Assembly (NCBI GenBank): GCA_002281535.1
Contig: NCGD01000005.1
Coordinates: 166,781-230,780, forward strand
Reading direction: 5' to 3'
Source: Sphingomonas sp. 28-63-12
GTDB taxonomy: Bacteria; Pseudomonadota; Alphaproteobacteria; Sphingomonadales; Sphingomonadaceae
Length of the DNA: 64,000 nt
Position 1 is the stretch's first letter, and each line of letters starts with the position of its first letter. A program made the translations under genes and the position numbers. This document shows positions 17,753-27,187 of the stretch, piece after piece. Below the pieces are notes generated by a model. The model searched no databases. It worked only from the letters and a program-made list of their open reading frames with translations, and was not told where the DNA came from.

Positions 17753-18300
17753 TCATCCCCAATGTTGATTGCTGTCGCTCAGGATAGCTGGAAAAGCGGC
17801 CCCGGCAACGGCGGCGGTCGGTGCTCCCGGCTGGTTCCACCGAAACAGCGTCACGTGCGAACCGCCTGGAATATGCCGCGACCGATCGATGATACCATCT
17901 GCGCCGATCGCCCGCGCCGCGTCGGCATTGCGCCAGGAGGGCGGCTCAAGACATGGTGCCAGGGCGCCGCGCCAATTCGCGTTGGAAGGGTCGCGATCAA
18001 TGCCCAAGGCGACGCATGCAGCATCATCCCGCTGATCCTGTACATTCGCCTCGCCAATCTCGACCGGCACGATCATCCGCGGCAACCCATCCTCGCGCAT
18101 TTAGCCGAAAACTGCGATCGACGCCTATGCCGGGTCACAGCTCATGTACAGCGCCGCCTGTCCCAGCCGGTGATAGCGCCCGGCGCTCCCCGGTCCCGGC
18201 GGCGTCAACACGGAATCGATCCGGTTGGCCAGGATGGCACGATAGAAGCAGCCCCCGAGAGTCAGCAGCGGGACAGCACCTCCCGCCAAGCGCTCAAGCG
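17753..18300 (-). pseudogene. RES-domain (toxin-like) gene broken by two in-frame stops
   Basis: Translation on the minus strand gives one continuous RES-domain reading frame: GGCFYRAILANRID, then GRYHRLGQAALYMSCDPA, a TAG stop (18125-18127), ASIAVFG, a TAA stop (18101-18103), then MREDGLPRMIVPVEI and the C-terminal block PSWRNADAARAIGADGIIDRS followed by GGSHVTLFRW. The frame is intact across both stops, so two base substitutions explain the damage. RES toxins of Xre-RES modules degrade NAD+, but standalone RES proteins of unknown role also occur. No antitoxin gene is adjacent: asd lies directly upstream. The 5' boundary is uncertain. Confidence 0.75.
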
Positions 18301-19325
18301 GCCTTCTTCAGATGTCGCCGCCCGAGCAATTCCGCGATCTGCACGGCGTTGAGCGCTGCGCCCTTGCGCAGATTGTCCGACACGCACCACAGCACCAGGC
18401 CATTATCCACCGTCGGGTCCTCGCGCACGCGGCTGACAAAGGTCGCATAATCGCCAACGCATTCGACCGGGGTAACGTAGCCGCCATCTTCGCGCTTATC
18501 GATCAGCATGATGCCGGGTGCCTCGCGCAGGATTGATTGCGCCTTCTTTGCCGAAATCTCGTTCTCAAACTCGATCGTGATCGCTTCCGAATGCCCGACG
18601 AACACCGGCACCCGCACGCAGGTCGCCACTACCTTGATCTTGGGGTCGAGGATCTTCTTGGTCTCTACGACCATCTTCCACTCTTCCTTGGTGAAGCCGT
18701 CATCCAGGAAGCTGTCGATGTGCGGGATCACGTTGAAGGCGATCTGCTTGGTGAACTTATGGGCTTCAGCGCTGTCGCCAACAAAGATGTTGCGGCTTTG
18801 TTCAAACAGCTCGTCCATCCCCGCCTTGCCCGCGCCGGACACCGATTGGTAGGTCGAGACCACGACGCGCTTGATCGTTGCATAATCGTGCAATGGCTTA
18901 AGCGCGACGACCATTTGTGCGGTCGAACAATTGGGGTTGGCGATGATGTTCCTGCGGCGATAGCCGTCGATATCCTGGGGGTTCACCTCCGGCACGATCA
19001 GCGGCACGTCAGGGTCCATCCGGTATTCGGAGGCATTGTCGATCACGGTGCAGCCGGCCGCGGCAAAGCGTGGCGCGTGTAAGCGAGACCCTTCGGAGCC
19101 GATCGCGAACAACGCCATGTCCCAGCCGGTGGGATCGAAATGCTCGAGGCTCTGGACGGTCAGCATCCGGCCGCTGTCGCCAAAGTCGATCTTGGTGCCC
19201 TGGCTGCGCGACGACGCCACCGCCGCGACATCCGCCAGCGGGAATTCGCGCTCGGCAAGGATGTTGAGCATCTCACGCCCCACATTGCCCGTCGCGCCGA
19301 CGACTGCGATCCGATAGCCACTCAT
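18294..19325 (-). CDS. asd: Aspartate-semialdehyde dehydrogenase
   Basis: Asd reduces aspartyl phosphate to aspartate semialdehyde, the branch point to lysine, diaminopimelate, methionine and threonine. The 343-residue protein has the nucleotide-binding N-terminus VVGATGNVGREML, the catalytic Cys in NPNCSTAQMVVAL and the substrate-binding Arg/His region CVRVPVFVGHSEAI. An AGGAA site precedes the ATG. It appears to be monocistronic, with the RES pseudogene beginning at its 3' end. Confidence 0.96.
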   Translation of the reverse strand: MSGYRIAVVGATGNVGREMLNILAEREFPLADVAAVASSRSQGTKIDFGDSGRMLTVQSLEHFDPTGWDMALFAIGSEGSRLHAPRFAAAGCTVIDNASEYRMDPDVPLIVPEVNPQDIDGYRRRNIIANPNCSTAQMVVALKPLHDYATIKRVVVSTYQSVSGAGKAGMDELFEQSRNIFVGDSAEAHKFTKQIAFNVIPHIDSFLDDGFTKEEWKMVVETKKILDPKIKVVATCVRVPVFVGHSEAITIEFENEISAKKAQSILREAPGIMLIDKREDGGYVTPVECVGDYATFVSRVREDPTVDNGLVLWCVSDNLRKGAALNAVQIAELLGRRHLKKAA

Positions 19326-19408
19326 AGACCGAATTCCTGCAAACGATGTTATCAGCGCGAGAAATAGGCCCCCGCGCCACTTTGTCCAGTCATCGGCGGA
19401 TCATCGCC

Positions 19409-21546
19409 TTATTTCTTCGCCGGCATGCGTCGATCAAGAAAGTCGAGGATGGTCCCCCAAAGATGATCGCTGATTCCCGGGCCGCCGACGCGGTGGGTTT
19501 GCCCGGGATAGAACATCATTTCGAACGGGCGGTTGTTATGCTGCATCGCCGATGCAAAGGCGGTCGAATTGTCGAACACGACATTATCATCCGACATGCC
19601 GTGGATCAGCAGCAGCGGGTCGCTGATCTTTGCGGCATCGGCCAACGCGTTGGATCTCGCATAGCTGCGCGGATCCTTGCCGGGATCGCCGAGATACCGC
19701 TCGGTATAATGGGTATCGTATAATTCCCACTTGGTCACCGGCGCCCCGGCAATGCCAGCCGCGAACACGCCGGGCGCCGCTTCGAGCATCTTGATCGTCA
19801 TATAGCCGCCATAGGACCAGCCATAAATCGCCACCCGGTCGGGATCGACAAAGGGCTGCGCTTTGATGAATTTTGCCCCGGCCAGCTGATCCTCGACCTC
19901 GACCGTCCCCATTGCGTGATAGATGTGATCCTCAAACGCCTTGCCGCGGTTGAACGAGGGTATTTCTTCCCCGGCTCAAGCGGCGGCGTGATCATCTCCC
20001 AATAGAGCGTGGTGCCGTCCGTCGCCTTTATCGTGCCGAACTGCCGTTCGCGGTGACTGGCGAGATAGGGATAATAGGGATGCCCGTCCTTGACCACATT
20101 CTCGCTGATCCAGGAGAGCCGTTTGCCGGTGGCATCGGCGAGGTAATATTGCGTGGGCTGGTTCTGGTTGGAGCGGGCGATGATCATCCGCGTGGCAGCT
20201 GAATCCATGCTGCCGCCGTTCCACCAGCCCAGTTCGGTGAGGCGGGTGACCACCCCGGGATGGCCGATATCGACCGAATAAAGATGCTGCTCAAGCGCGC
20301 CATCCTTGTTGCCGGCAAAATAGAGCCGTCCCTTGGCTTCGTCCACGCCGGCGAGATACTGGACCACCCAGTCGCCATTGGTCAGCTGGGTCCATTTGCC
20401 CCGGTAGAACCGATAGAGATGGCCATAGCCGCTGCGCTCGGAGCGCCAGATCAGGCTGCCATCCTTCATCACACGATAGGCGTCGGACAAGTTGATCCAG
20501 CTCTTCTCGCCCGATTTCTCGGTGAACATCACCGTCGCCTTGCCGGTCGCCGGATCGACCCGCAGCATGTCGAGCATCTTCTGGTCGCGGCTCTCGCGCT
20601 GGACCAGCAATGCCTTGCCATCCGGCGTCCAGTCCACCCGCGCGAGATAGATATCGGGGTTGCTGCCAAGATCGACCCTGACCGCAGATGAGCCATCCGG
20701 CTTCATCACATACAGCTCGACCAGCGCATTGGGCGTGCCGGCGGCGGGATACCGCTGGTCGAAAACCTTGGTGCCATCGGCGCCGATCGCGGTGCGAGTG
20801 ACCACGCCGACCGGGGCATCGTCGAATTTCTCGACCGCGATCAACTTGTCGCCTGGTGACCACCAATAACCGGTGCGTCGGTCCATTTCTTCCTGGGCGA
20901 CGAATTCTGCCTCGCCCCAGTGCACCGTGCCCGCGCCGCTGCTCGTGAGCGCCCGCGCCGCGCCGCCCGCGAGCGGCTGGATGTATAGGTTTTGGTTGCG
21001 TACGAAGCTGACATAGCCCCCGGCCGGGCTGATCGTCGGGTTGAGTTCGCCATCAACGGTGTCGGTCAGCCGCGTGATCTTGCCGTCAAGCGTCGCCAGA
21101 AACAGATCGCCATCGAGCGGCACGAGGATCGATTTGCCATCAGGTGCCCATTCATAGGCAACAATCCCCCGCGATCCACCGATCCGCGCGCGCTCGCGCT
21201 GCATCTTTTCCGCTTCGGACAGTTCGGCTCCTGAGCCGATCTGCTTCGAATCGACCAGCATCCGTTCCTTGCCGGTCTTGGTATCGAGCCCCCAGAGATC
21301 GAAGCGCTCCTTCTCGTCGGCGCGCGCGCGCAGCGAGGTGAGCAGGCTACCGTCGGGCGACAGACGCAACGCGCGCGGTTGCGGACCGGCGAGATCCGGG
21401 CTGGCAAAGACGCGCTTGATCGTCAGCGCCGGCGGGCTCGCCGGGGCATCAGTGGCCATGGCGCTGCCCCCGGCTGCAATCATCGTCATGCCAGCTGCCA
21501 GTGTGCGACCGATCACCCTCGTTCGCAGCCCCATCAATTTCCGCAC
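19409..21546 (-). pseudogene. DPP-IV-like S9 peptidase gene with an internal deletion and frameshift
   Basis: The first frame (start GTG 21546) encodes a signal peptide and an N-terminal DPP-IV beta-propeller up to PPLEPGKKYP. The second frame, continuing after a shift near 19967, encodes FNRGKAFEDHIYHAMGTVEV and the S9 catalytic end: GWSYGGYM (Ser), HGMSDDN (Asp) and GQTHRV (His). About 40 residues expected between KKYP and NRGKAF, including the YGGPG segment with the oxyanion-hole Tyr, are missing. So roughly 120 bases were lost and the frame is broken. The protein is probably inactive unless this is an assembly error. It lies 100 bases downstream of the DUF418 gene. Confidence 0.82.
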
Positions 21547-21646
21547 GCAGCATCTCCCAATCCCGATCTTCGTACCCGCCGGTCGCGGGTGTCGATGCGC
21601 TTATCGCGAGGCGGCGCAGCAAGGTAAAGGCCGTAGATCGGTTCGA

Positions 21647-23005
21647 TCAGGCCGGGAACGGTGCTCGACGTGCCTGAATCGGCTGGCGGGGTTTGCGCCA
21701 CGGCAACGCCCGCCAGCTGATCAGCGACCGCCATGCCCATTCGACCGGGGCGATGTCGAGATAGCGCACATAGATGTTGGACAGGATCAGCAACGCCAGA
21801 TTGATCGCGAACGCCAGTTCCATCAGCGGCGCCCAGCTCAGCTTGCCATACAGCGCCAGCCCCCAAGGTGGGAAGATCACCCACAGCGTAATCAGCGTCT
21901 GCGCGATATAGACTGACAGCGCGGTTCGGCCGGTTGCCGCAAACGGCTTTAGCAGCCGCTGGCCCAGCGGCGATGCCATCACCACATGGACCATGCCGAT
22001 ATGCCCGATCGTCATCAGCAGCCGCGCGACTTCCATGGTCGCCCAAAAGCTGTGTGGCGCATGGTCGAAACGGGTCTGTTCCCAGGCACCAATCGCGCGC
22101 AAGACGCCACCGATCCCATAGCCGATCAGCATCATCCCCAGATAATAGCGGCGCGACCTCAATCCCTGGATGATCCCCAGCTTGAACAGGGCAGCGCCGA
22201 TCAACATCGTCCCCGCCGCCTCCCAGATCGTGAAGATCTCACCGAAATTCGGAAACCGGTCCCAGGAAACCAGGATTTGCGCCCACATCCAGCTCAGACC
22301 AGTGCCCGATCGGCCCCTGTCTTCGTCGGCGACCTGCTTGTCGAACTCGGCCTCGCGTTTGGCACGGTCTGCCAGCGCCTTTGCATGGTCCTTGAGCCGC
22401 TTGGTCTCAGCGGCTGTTAGTTTCAGGCCTCCTGCCTGCTTAGTCTCGATTGCGGCGGTCTGCGCCTGTTTCTGAAGGCCCTGATAATAGCCAAAATAGC
22501 CCCCCATGGTCAGCTGGATCAGGGCCATGCTCAGGCCGATCGTCAACAGCCAGCGCGGCCGCAGCCGGCGGAACAGCACCGCTACCAGCGCCGCCAGGCC
22601 ATAGCTGTGCAAAATGTCCCCCGGCCAGAGCAGGATGTACATGTGCACGACGCCGAACAGGAACAGCACAAGGTTGCGGACATAATATCGGCGCAGCACC
22701 GCCCAGCCATTGGCAGCGGCGGCAAATCGTTCGGTCAGGATCACCATGCCGACGCCGAACAGCATTTCCAGCAGACAGCGCGCGGTGCCGTTGGCCAGAA
22801 TTTCGCGCAACCACCAGGCGACCTGATCAGCGGGTGCCCAGCCAAGATGCCGAATATCGCCGAAAGAGGCGTTGAGCGATTGCCCCATATCATTGATATT
22901 CATGAACAGGATGCCGAGGATTGCCAGCCCGCGCAGGATGTCCATGATCGGAATGCGCGGCGCGCCGTCCGGCTCGGCCGCTCCTGCTAATATCCCCTCG
23001 CTCAT
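21647..23005 (-). CDS. DUF418 domain membrane protein (YeiB family)
   Basis: The protein of about 452 residues has many hydrophobic segments. It begins with IMDILRGLAILGILFMNI, typical of YeiB/DUF418 proteins, and its C-terminal DUF418 portion contains FAATGRTALSVYIAQT and YGKLSWAPLMELAFAI. A long charged loop rich in Lys and Ala lies between membrane segments, about residues 185-230. Function is unknown; the fold relates to acyltransferase-3-like proteins. Of two nearby ATGs, 23005 has the better distance from the GGGGAG ribosome binding site. Confidence 0.87.
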   Translation of the reverse strand: MSEGILAGAAEPDGAPRIPIMDILRGLAILGILFMNINDMGQSLNASFGDIRHLGWAPADQVAWWLREILANGTARCLLEMLFGVGMVILTERFAAAANGWAVLRRYYVRNLVLFLFGVVHMYILLWPGDILHSYGLAALVAVLFRRLRPRWLLTIGLSMALIQLTMGGYFGYYQGLQKQAQTAAIETKQAGGLKLTAAETKRLKDHAKALADRAKREAEFDKQVADEDRGRSGTGLSWMWAQILVSWDRFPNFGEIFTIWEAAGTMLIGAALFKLGIIQGLRSRRYYLGMMLIGYGIGGVLRAIGAWEQTRFDHAPHSFWATMEVARLLMTIGHIGMVHVVMASPLGQRLLKPFAATGRTALSVYIAQTLITLWVIFPPWGLALYGKLSWAPLMELAFAINLALLILSNIYVRYLDIAPVEWAWRSLISWRALPWRKPRQPIQARRAPFPA

Positions 23006-23082
23006 CGACATCGCTCCCCGTTACGATGGTGCCTTATAAGGGCAACACAGTAGGCCAGGCAAGGGGCGGCTCAAATGAAAAA

Positions 23083-23112
23083 CGCCGCGCCCGACAGTGT
23101 CGGGGCGCGGCG
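23083..23112 (-). terminator. Rho-independent terminator after rplS
   Basis: Read leftwards, a strong GC hairpin (arms GCCGCGCCCCGAC and GTCGGGCGCGGC, one bulged base, loop ACT) is followed by a GTTTTTC stretch. It lies about 40 bases beyond the rplS stop and probably ends the trmD-rplS transcript. Confidence 0.85.
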
Positions 23113-23147
23113 CTTCAATCATTGCACAGTGGCCAGGGCTGGCCTGA

Positions 23148-23540
23148 TTATTCGGCGGGGGTGGAATCCTTGACCGGGCGCGGATCGCGGCGCTCGGCGA
23201 TGCGCGCACGCTTGCCGCGCAGGCCACGCAGATAATAAAGCTTGGCGCGCCGCACGACGCCCTTGCGGACGACTTCGATCGAATCGACATTAGGCGAATA
23301 GAGCGGGAAGACGCGCTCGACGCCTTCGCCGAACGAAATCTTGCGCACGGTGAAGTTGCTGCCCATGCCCTTGTTCGAGCGCGCGATGCACACGCCTTCG
23401 TAATTCTGGACGCGGGTGCGCTCGCCTTCGACGACCTTCACGCCAACCTTCAGCGTGTCGCCGGGGCGGAAATCGGGAATCTTTTTGTTTTCGAGAAGCT
23501 TGGCAATGTTCTCGGCTTCAATTGTCTGGATGAGATTCAT
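23148..23540 (-). CDS. rplS: 50S ribosomal protein L19
   Basis: L19 sits at the 30S-50S interface. The 130-residue product begins [20 protein letters not shown] and contains [15 protein letters not shown] and [19 protein letters not shown]. The start at 23540 is one base after the trmD stop (TGAGATG), so the two are translationally linked. Compared with E. coli (115 residues) it has a short extra C-terminal tail. A strong terminator follows. Confidence 0.97.
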   Translation of the reverse strand: MNLIQTIEAENIAKLLENKKIPDFRPGDTLKVGVKVVEGERTRVQNYEGVCIARSNKGMGSNFTVRKISFGEGVERVFPLYSPNVDSIEVVRKGVVRRAKLYYLRGLRGKRARIAERRDPRPVKDSTPAE

Positions 23541-23541
23541 C

Positions 23542-24285
23542 TCATTCGTCCTTCGTCTGTCGCTGCGCGCCAGAGGGAGGCTTGACCCGAGCGCCCTCAT
23601 GACGCTCCCAAAGGTCCGGCCTCCTTAGCCGTGTATCGGTTTCGGCCATCTGCTTTCGCCATGCCGAAATCCTCGCATGATCCCCCGATCGCAGCACTTC
23701 GGGGATCGTGCGCCCTTCCCATATGCTAGGTCGGGTATATTGCGGGTATTCGAGCAAGCCTCCTTCGAAGCTCTCGTCCACACCACTCGAAGCCGCGCCC
23801 ATTACGCCGGGCAGCAGCCGAATGCAAGCGTCGAGCAGGACGAGTGCACCCATCTCCCCGCCCGACAGTACATAGTCGCCGATCGAGACTTGCTCGATAT
23901 CGCGCGCATCGAACAGACGTTCGTCAAACCCTTCGAATCGGCCGCAGATGATGATCGCCCCCTGACCGGCGGCGAGCGTCCGCACCCGTGCTTGCGTCAG
24001 GGGGACGCCGCGCGGCGTCATCGCCAGGATCGGGCGGCCATCTGCGACACTGTCGAGCGCCGAAGCAACGATATCCGCACGCAGCACCATCCCTGCCCCG
24101 CCGCCTGCCGGCGTGTCGTCGACGGTGCGATGCTTGTCGGTCGCGAAGTCGCGGATGTTGTGCGCGTCGAGGACCCATTTCCCGTCGGCAAGCGCCCGCC
24201 CTGCGATCGACTGGCCGAGCGGCCCGGGGAACATGTCGGGGTAGAGGGTCAGGATGGTGGCGGCGAAAGCGCTTGGTCCGGTCAT
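23542..24285 (-). CDS. trmD: tRNA (guanine-37-N1)-methyltransferase
   Basis: TrmD makes m1G37 next to the anticodon, preventing +1 frameshifting. The 247-residue protein has the SPOUT knot signatures [11 protein letters not shown] and [11 protein letters not shown] and the N-terminal [15 protein letters not shown]. Its ATG overlaps the stop of the preceding vapC (ATGA), so in this strain trmD is coupled to a toxin gene instead of to rimM. L19 follows directly. Confidence 0.96.
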   Translation of the reverse strand: MTGPSAFAATILTLYPDMFPGPLGQSIAGRALADGKWVLDAHNIRDFATDKHRTVDDTPAGGGAGMVLRADIVASALDSVADGRPILAMTPRGVPLTQARVRTLAAGQGAIIICGRFEGFDERLFDARDIEQVSIGDYVLSGGEMGALVLLDACIRLLPGVMGAASSGVDESFEGGLLEYPQYTRPSIWEGRTIPEVLRSGDHARISAWRKQMAETDTRLRRPDLWERHEGARVKPPSGAQRQTKDE

Positions 24286-24668
24286 TCGCTCAGCGTCCAG
24301 TTCTCGACGCGCAGCCCCGGCACATCAGCGAAGTCGGCCTTGTTATTTGTCACGATTGTTGCATCCAGGCTGAGCGCATGTGCTGCGAGCAACCGGTCCA
24401 ACCGGGCGTGCTTGAATGGCAATTGGGGATAGATACGGGCCGCGGCCTCGTCGAACGGCACGATTGGGATAACGCGGACAAAGGCATCAAGGACGTCCTG
24501 TCGCGGCGGTTTGCCGTTCCAGCTCCCTAACGCCAGCTCGCCAAAGCTGACTGCCGAAATGGCGACATCGCCGGGATAAAGGGACGCCAGGCGACCATTA
24601 AGAGTCGAATCGGCTGCGCCGCCCATCGAATAGATCGCCAGATCAGCACCGATCAAATAACGGGTCAC
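24282..24668 (-). CDS. vapC: PIN-domain VapC-type toxin
   Basis: VapC toxins are PIN-fold RNases, usually cutting tRNA or rRNA. The 128-residue protein starts at a GTG that overlaps the antitoxin stop (GTGA). Conserved acidic positions are Glu in [11 protein letters not shown] and Asp in [11 protein letters not shown], and the C-terminal [18 protein letters not shown] is typical. The first catalytic Asp, normally in a YLLDTD-type start, is replaced: the sequence is [11 protein letters not shown] (Asp to Gly), although the next Asp is kept. Activity is therefore uncertain. The stop overlaps the trmD start. Confidence 0.88.
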   Translation of the reverse strand: MTRYLIGADLAIYSMGGAADSTLNGRLASLYPGDVAISAVSFGELALGSWNGKPPRQDVLDAFVRVIPIVPFDEAAARIYPQLPFKHARLDRLLAAHALSLDATIVTNNKADFADVPGLRVENWTLSE

Positions 24669-24937
24669 TCTCCCGACAGCGCCTTGGGCCTTGCGCCCGC
24701 GCCCGGCCGTTCCCCGAAATCTTCGCGCGGCGCCGGCTTGAAGCCCGGCAGCTTTCCGGCAAAGCCACTGATGTCGATGGTACGGCGGAGCGAAGCCACT
24801 GGCTCGATCCTGAATGTCATTGCCGATTCCTTCACAATCCGCACGTCGGTACCTTCCGGAATGCCCAAGCCCTTGGGCAGCCGTAGCGCGACCGAATTGC
24901 CCGACTTGAACGTCCTGCCTTGATATTCGTCTTCCAT
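24665..24937 (-). CDS. vapB: VapB-type antitoxin with AbrB/MazE DNA-binding domain
   Basis: The 90-residue protein has a swapped-hairpin AbrB-like N-terminal domain (FKSGNSVALRLPKGLGIPEGTDVRIV) followed by a flexible, Pro-rich C-terminal part that would wrap the toxin. It precedes vapC with a GTGA overlap, the usual antitoxin-first order. A pair of TGTATA-type palindromes 12 bases upstream is a likely autoregulatory operator. An AGGA ribosome binding site is present. Confidence 0.88.
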   Translation of the reverse strand: MEDEYQGRTFKSGNSVALRLPKGLGIPEGTDVRIVKESAMTFRIEPVASLRRTIDISGFAGKLPGFKPAPREDFGERPGAGARPKALSGE

Positions 24938-24948
24938 AGCAACAATCC

Positions 24949-24972
24949 TGTATACACATAATGTATATACAT
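24949..24972. promoter_or_regulatory. Putative VapB operator (paired palindromes)
   Basis: TGTATACA (24949-24956) and the perfect palindrome ATGTATATACAT (24961-24972) lie just upstream of vapB in locally AT-rich sequence, unlike its surroundings. AbrB/MazE-type antitoxins bind such palindromes to repress their own operon. Because vapBC is coupled to trmD-rplS, this site may also control those genes. Confidence 0.6.
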
Positions 24973-25048
24973 TCGGGTCGCAATCTCGTCAATCTCCATC
25001 GCTCTGGCCGTTAACCGTGTTCTTACCTGCGTCGGATAACACCAGAAA

Positions 25049-26323
25049 ATGCCTTGGAAATTTCTGCCGCCGCTCCGATCGGGCATGGCCCTGATTCTGG
25101 CTCTATTTTGCGCCGCGCCGGCATTGGCCCAGTCGAGCTTTGCTGATCGCACCCATATGAGCTGGGACGGGGCGCTCACGGGCATCTTTCTGGGGCTGCT
25201 GGTCTTTTCAGTGGCTTATAATAGCGCGTTTTATTCGGTGCTGCGTGAGCGTTTCCTCGTTTGGCAGAGCCTGCGTGCATTGATCTATTTTGCGCTGACG
25301 ATTGGCCTGTCGCCGCTCGACATGGGGCCGGCGCTCGGGGCGCACAGCTTCGCGCGCCAGGTCTATCTGTGCGTATTGTTCGATTTGTCGGTCGCCGTAA
25401 CCGGGCCGTTTATCCGCACCTATATCGAACCCGGCATGATCGCGCCGCGCGTGTATCGCCTGCTCGGGTGGACTGCCCCCGCCATTCTCATCACCACGCC
25501 CGCGATGCTCATCCCTGATTGTCCCCCGCTCTACATGGCGTTCCGCAACGCGATGCTGGTCGGCACGCTCTTGCTGATGTGCTTTACGCTGGCCCAGGCA
25601 TGGCGCCGCGGCAGTCGTACCGCACGGTTCCAGGCAGCGGCCTGGAGTAGCGTGCTGGCTGTTTACGGCATCAGCCTGTTTCATGACATTTTTCTTGGCA
25701 CACCGTTCAAGATGTTCTTGTTCGCGCTATTCGGCGCGCTCGGGCTTGAAGTCATGCTCACCGCGATTGGCATCGCCGACCGCTTTCTGCGTCTCAAGCG
25801 TGCCCATGACGAGGCCCGCGCCACTGCGAGCGCGCTGCAGGTCATGGCCCATTCGGATCCGTTGACCGGCCTTGGCAACCGTCGCGCAATCGAAAAGGCA
25901 TTTGTTGATCGACGGCCAGAGGCGATTGCGATCGTTGATCTCGATCATTTCAAGGCCGTCAACGATCGCCATGGCCACGATGTCGGCGATCGCGTGATCC
26001 GCGCGGCCGGTGCCGCGCTCAGCTCGGGGAGCGCGCTTGCCGGGCGGATAGGCGGCGAGGAATTCGTCTTGCTGCTCTATGGCAATGGTGCCGAGATCAA
26101 GGAGGAGGCCGAGCGACTCCGCCACAGAATTGCAGCCTATACCGGAGAGACCATTCCCGAACTCTCGGCTGGTGTCACTGCCAGCATAGGCTTGGTACTG
26201 GTTGGCGATTCAACCTTCGGAATGGCGATGAAAATCGCTGACATCAATCTCTACGCTGCCAAGTCCAGTGGGCGTGACAAGCTGGTGCTACCCGATCAGG
26301 TCCATGCCGCGCGCGCCGCCTGA
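25049..26323 (+). CDS. Membrane diguanylate cyclase (7TM plus GGDEF)
   Basis: The 424-residue protein has a signal-like N-terminus (ALILALFCAAPALA), about seven membrane segments (residues 35-245), a short coiled region and a C-terminal GGDEF domain. The active loop RIGGEEF, the metal-site IVDLDHFKAVND and the DPLTGLGNRRAIE start are complete, so c-di-GMP synthesis is expected. No RxxD inhibitory site precedes GGEEF. The gene points right, opposite to all neighbouring translation genes, and splits the rimM-trmD arrangement. Confidence 0.92.
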   Translation: MPWKFLPPLRSGMALILALFCAAPALAQSSFADRTHMSWDGALTGIFLGLLVFSVAYNSAFYSVLRERFLVWQSLRALIYFALTIGLSPLDMGPALGAHSFARQVYLCVLFDLSVAVTGPFIRTYIEPGMIAPRVYRLLGWTAPAILITTPAMLIPDCPPLYMAFRNAMLVGTLLLMCFTLAQAWRRGSRTARFQAAAWSSVLAVYGISLFHDIFLGTPFKMFLFALFGALGLEVMLTAIGIADRFLRLKRAHDEARATASALQVMAHSDPLTGLGNRRAIEKAFVDRRPEAIAIVDLDHFKAVNDRHGHDVGDRVIRAAGAALSSGSALAGRIGGEEFVLLLYGNGAEIKEEAERLRHRIAAYTGETIPELSAGVTASIGLVLVGDSTFGMAMKIADINLYAAKSSGRDKLVLPDQVHAARAA

Positions 26324-26342
26324 CCCGACTGCTAATCGCCGC

Positions 26343-27182
26343 TCAGCTGCCGCAACCACCGCAACCACCGCCGCAGCCGCCGCCACTACAACCGCCGCCG
26401 TCGCTCGATCCGCTATCGCCAGAATTGCCTCCATCACCGCCGCTCGCGCTGCGCAGCCGGTGAAAATCGGACCAGGCAGACCCTGCCAACACCGTCGTAC
26501 CGAACAGGGCGACGGCAAGGCCGGCTTCAGAGGGCGTCGGCGCGCGCCGAAGCCGGTCGGCGCGGCGCCGCGCCGCCTTGATCGCGGCCATGCCGCCACG
26601 GGTCCGCCGGTCAATCGTCCAAAACCGGATCAGCGCCAAAATCGCTGTAAAGAGCAACAGGCCGGTCAGCACCCCGACCGGCCGATCTCGACCGACTCCG
26701 ATCAGCCATTTGGTCAAGCCGAAGGCGATCAGCAGCAAATAGGGCATGGTTTGCCAGAAGCGCAGCTGCCAGGTGCCGCCGGGGCCAACCATCAGGCCGC
26801 TACGCACGAGATGCGCCTCGATCGAGGCCGCGGGCCGATTGGCGGCGGCGGCGATTGCCGGCCAGGGGGCGGGCGACGAAAGCGCCAGGATCGCGCACTG
26901 GGCGGGGCTGGCCACACCGGTTTCACGAACGATGCGGAACCGGTTGCGTCCCTCCATCACCAGCGCGCCCGCCGCCAGTAGCCCGGCCACGAGGCACTCC
27001 GCCATCCGTACCGCGCCGCCCGCCAGATAAGCCAGATGATCTGGGTCGGTCTCGGGCATTGTACGGCCCGTAGGGCGCAGCCAGCGCGGAATGATGGTAC
27101 CGGCAATAATCGTGATGATCAGCAAGCCGGCGTAGAGCACCAGAAACGCACTGCCCGGCAGATCGAAAGGTCCCAGTCCCAT
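26343..27182 (-). CDS. TIGR04222-type membrane protein with Cys/Gly-rich tail
   Basis: The 279-residue protein has an N-terminal membrane segment (AFLVLYAGLLIITIIAGTII), a cytoplasmic part, two more hydrophobic segments (MPYLLLIAFGLTKWLI and VGVLTGLLLFTAILALI) and a C-terminal tail of Gly, Ser and Cys repeats (GGGCSGGGCGGGCGGCG). The layout matches the TIGR04222 family of unknown function, many members of which end in such tails. Start 27182 is preferred because GGAGGAG lies 9 bases upstream; an in-frame GTG exists at 27203. It follows the GRDP-like gene by a few bases. Confidence 0.75.
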   Translation of the reverse strand: MGLGPFDLPGSAFLVLYAGLLIITIIAGTIIPRWLRPTGRTMPETDPDHLAYLAGGAVRMAECLVAGLLAAGALVMEGRNRFRIVRETGVASPAQCAILALSSPAPWPAIAAAANRPAASIEAHLVRSGLMVGPGGTWQLRFWQTMPYLLLIAFGLTKWLIGVGRDRPVGVLTGLLLFTAILALIRFWTIDRRTRGGMAAIKAARRRADRLRRAPTPSEAGLAVALFGTTVLAGSAWSDFHRLRSASGGDGGNSGDSGSSDGGGCSGGGCGGGCGGCGS

Positions 27183-27187
27183 CAAAG

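Noticed and set aside
18101-18127. Stop-codon readthrough or recoding in the RES gene
   Set aside because: Two different stops (TAG and TAA) so close together, with no recoding signal, are more simply explained by loss-of-function mutations.
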